8,121 nt of DNA from Chthonomonadaceae bacterium (GTDB taxonomy: Bacteria > Armatimonadota > Chthonomonadetes > Chthonomonadales > Chthonomonadaceae). The stretch spans positions 1 through 8,121 of the forward strand of contig JACMPS010000363.1 in NCBI GenBank assembly GCA_014377395.1, in the 5' to 3' direction. The notes beneath the pieces are model-generated. The model saw only the letters and a list, made by a program, of their open reading frames with translations, had not been told where the DNA came from and ran no database searches. Made by a program: the position numbers and the translations under genes. Below, one piece after another: positions 6,969 through 8,121 of this stretch (the first letter of the stretch is position 1; each line of letters begins with the position of its first letter).

Positions 6969-7154
6969 TTAGACCGCGACGGGTTCCTCAACCTGTGCCT
7001 GAGTTTGAGAGACAACGGGAGTCGCCTCCGCTTTGTCTTCGGGCTTAGGTGCGTTGGGATCAACGTAAGGCGGCAACGGAATTAATTGAAGGCGGGGTTT
7101 GACCGCGTGGGTATGATGACGGGGGCTATGTCTGCTTTTTTGTCGGTGGCTCAT
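6969..7154 (-). CDS. Hypothetical 61-residue protein, basic N-terminus and acidic Pro-rich C-terminus
   Basis: I do not recognise this product. The first 22 residues are rich in Arg, Lys and His (the start reads MSHRQKSRHSPRHHTH). A short middle section follows with LQLIPLPPYVDPNAPKPED, and the last 20 residues are acidic and rich in Ala, Val, Gln and Pro. No membrane segment, signal peptide or Cys is present, and the composition suggests a largely disordered, nucleic-acid-binding or partner-binding peptide. That is inference only. Support for a real gene comes from context: it lies 56 bases after the 67-codon gene on the same strand and ends 23 bases before a strong terminator. The ribosome site is weak (AAAGTAG about ten bases upstream). 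It could be a chance frame within the 3' part of the transcript. Confidence 0.5.
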   Translation of the reverse strand: MSHRQKSRHSPRHHTHAVKPRLQLIPLPPYVDPNAPKPEDKAEATPVVSQTQAQVEEPVAV

Positions 7155-7210
7155 CGTGAGAGGCTACTTTCTGACGGGGTTTTCTCGTCGGTAATCGGGT
7201 AAGGTGAAAA

Positions 7211-7414
7211 CTAAGCGTTGTGCATTTTCGCGGCTTCTGCAAGGGCTTCGTTTTTGTTTTCCGTAACGAGAACCTCTTGGACGCCGACGAAGACGTGATA
7301 CTTCTGTCGGTGAATGAAGACGGTGTTGCCCTGGAGTGCGGCGAGTTCGCCCTGTCCGTAGACCTGTGATCCGGCGATCTTGGGGGTGGTTCGCTCCGGC
7401 TTGCGCTTGCTCAT
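7211..7414 (-). CDS. Hypothetical 67-residue protein
   Basis: I do not recognise this product. It has a basic start (MSKRKPERTTPK), then a folded-looking core of alternating hydrophobic and polar residues (VFIHRQKYHVFVGVQEVLV, beta-rich by pattern), and a charged Ala/Glu/Lys helix-like end. It has no Cys, no membrane helix and no signal peptide, so it is probably a small soluble cytoplasmic protein. AGGA lies 11 bases before the ATG. An overlapping frame on the same strand (7164-7472, 102 codons) is less likely, because its ATG falls within the -10 box of the promoter at 7471-7499 and its translation is Arg-rich and featureless. The gene probably heads a two-gene transcript with the 61-codon gene, ending at the 6907-6945 hairpin. 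Confidence 0.68.
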   Translation of the reverse strand: MSKRKPERTTPKIAGSQVYGQGELAALQGNTVFIHRQKYHVFVGVQEVLVTENKNEALAEAAKMHNA

Positions 7415-7470
7415 TGTGATTTTTATCCTGTTCTGAAAAGTTTTCGATTGATCTGACGTATTCGCCCCCC

Positions 7471-7499
7471 ATTATACGGCATAGAAGCCCGCTTTTCAG
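7471..7499 (-). promoter_or_regulatory. Sigma-70-type promoter of the small-gene pair
   Basis: On the minus strand a perfect TATAAT (7471-7476) is preceded at the optimal 17-base spacing by CTGAAA (7494-7499, 4 of 6 matches to TTGACA), with an A/T-rich block further upstream (about 7500-7513). Transcription should start near 7464, giving an untranslated leader of about 50 bases before the ATG at 7414. This is the best promoter match I see in the window. Confidence 0.72.
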
Positions 7500-7568
7500 A
7501 AAAAATTAAAAACGATGTCTGAATGAGGGGATTTACCGCGGACTTTCTGTCTTGACTTCAACCTGAAC

Positions 7569-7590
7569 AATCGAAATTTGGCATTCGATT
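7569..7590. repeat. Inverted repeat, possible operator, between the methyltransferase and small genes
   Basis: AATCGAA (7569-7575) and TTCGATT (7584-7590) are perfect inverted copies with an eight-base spacer. The site is about 70 bases upstream of the promoter at 7471-7499 and about 70 bases beyond the methyltransferase stop. A related CAATCGAAAA half-site occurs in the leader of the small genes, on the minus strand around 7442-7451. No T-run follows, so a terminator is unlikely. A regulator-binding site is possible but unproven. Confidence 0.35.
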
Positions 7591-7662
7591 TGCCGTTGAA
7601 TTGAGTGCCGTTCGCTCCTCAGATCGGCTTGACGAGTTCGCCATTAGCGTTGATAAGGGTTT

Positions 7663-8121
7663 TCAGTCGAAAAGGGTGAGGGCAGAAATCGGCTTTGTTA
7701 GAGCGATTTCGTAGTTCAGCAGAAAAACCTCGGCTCCGATCTCGGCGCGTTCCTGCTTGTAGTTGTTCATCCCATACTGCAATGCCCACGACTTCTGAAC
7801 CGCAAACGGAAACCGCTCTCGGATTTCCACTGTGTCATCGTAAGTGATCAGCCAACAGTGAGCGCAGGTTTTCATCGCGCTTGCAAAGCGGTCATGGTCA
7901 AAACTTGTGTGTAAAACGCCTTTTCTGCCGTAGAGTTTTGATTTGGTTGCATTTTCGTAGGGCGGATCAAGGAAAATCAAAACGTCTTCACCGGGTGCGT
8001 GGGTCAATTCCGTATAGTCGCTGTGGGTGATTTTTACCCCTTCAAGCAAAGACCTCAAGGGCAAAAGGCGTTCAATTGAGGAGAGCGTGAAGCGCGATTT
8101 ATAGGCTTGCTCGGAGTAGCC
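7663..8121 (-). CDS. DNA adenine methyltransferase (D12 class, Dam-like), C-terminal part, cut by right window edge
   Basis: The minus-strand frame is open from the right edge to the TGA at 7663-7665, giving 152 residues of the C-terminal half. These enzymes transfer a methyl group from S-adenosylmethionine to N6 of adenine in a specific DNA sequence. The catalytic motif IV appears as FLDPPYE, with DPPY encoded at 7958-7969. Downstream, WLITYDD matches the conserved TYDD strand of the D12 family, and the end contains AEIGAEVFLLNYE. The S-adenosylmethionine-binding motif I and the target-recognition region lie beyond the window. A TTG at 8062-8064 could be mistaken for a start, but the frame continues upstream with a matching family sequence (GYSEQAYKSRF), so it is internal. 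The target sequence and the presence of a restriction partner cannot be judged. No endonuclease gene follows on its 3' side. Confidence 0.9.
   Translation of the reverse strand, partial: GYSEQAYKSRFTLSSIERLLPLRSLLEGVKITHSDYTELTHAPGEDVLIFLDPPYENATKSKLYGRKGVLHTSFDHDRFASAMKTCAHCWLITYDDTVEIRERFPFAVQKSWALQYGMNNYKQERAEIGAEVFLLNYEIALTKPISALTLFD

Noticed and set aside
7164..7472. A 102-codon minus-strand frame overlapping the 67-codon gene
   Set aside because: Its start codon lies inside the TATAAT box, upstream of the expected transcript start, and the translation is Arg-rich without a folded pattern.

Overview
The window looks like ordinary chromosomal DNA from a bacterium of moderate GC content. 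The best lineage clue is the pseudopilin-like gene at 1219-2010. Its N-terminus, with a run of FPVF followed by a basic stretch, a CLS motif and MYAHDYDGVYP, matches the H-X9-DG pseudopilin family, which is greatly expanded in Armatimonadota and also in Planctomycetota and Verrucomicrobiota. I lean towards Armatimonadota, but this is inference from one family and not a proven placement.

Layout from left to right: (1) 1-918, minus strand, the N-terminal 306 codons of a heavy-metal-exporting P1B-type ATPase that runs off the left edge. (2) 1089-1171, minus strand, a tRNA-Leu with anticodon TAA. (3) 1219-2010, minus strand, a 263-residue prepilin-like H-X9-DG protein. (4) 2117-3919, plus strand, a multi-membrane-span ArnT/PMT-like (GT39/GT83-type) glycosyltransferase transcribed divergently from the pseudopilin. 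(5) 3920-4420, a gene-poor spacer of about 500 bases with a weak hairpin and a perfect 9-bp palindrome. (6) 4421-6859, plus strand, a complete ATP-dependent Lon protease with all catalytic residues. (7) 6907-6945, a long bidirectional terminator hairpin between convergent genes. (8) 7414-6969, minus strand, two small unrecognised genes of 67 and 61 codons behind a promoter with a perfect -10 box. (9) 7663-8121, minus strand, the C-terminal 152 residues of a D12-class DNA adenine methyltransferase that runs off the right edge.

The genes do not form one pathway. They are separate housekeeping or stress-related units: metal efflux, translation, an exported pilin-like protein, cell-surface glycosylation, protein quality control and DNA methylation. 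The least understood part is the small-gene pair at 6969-7414, which has its own promoter and terminator but no recognisable product. I see no convincing CRISPR array, prophage, insertion sequence or defence island. The lone methyltransferase cannot be called a restriction-modification system from what is in view.
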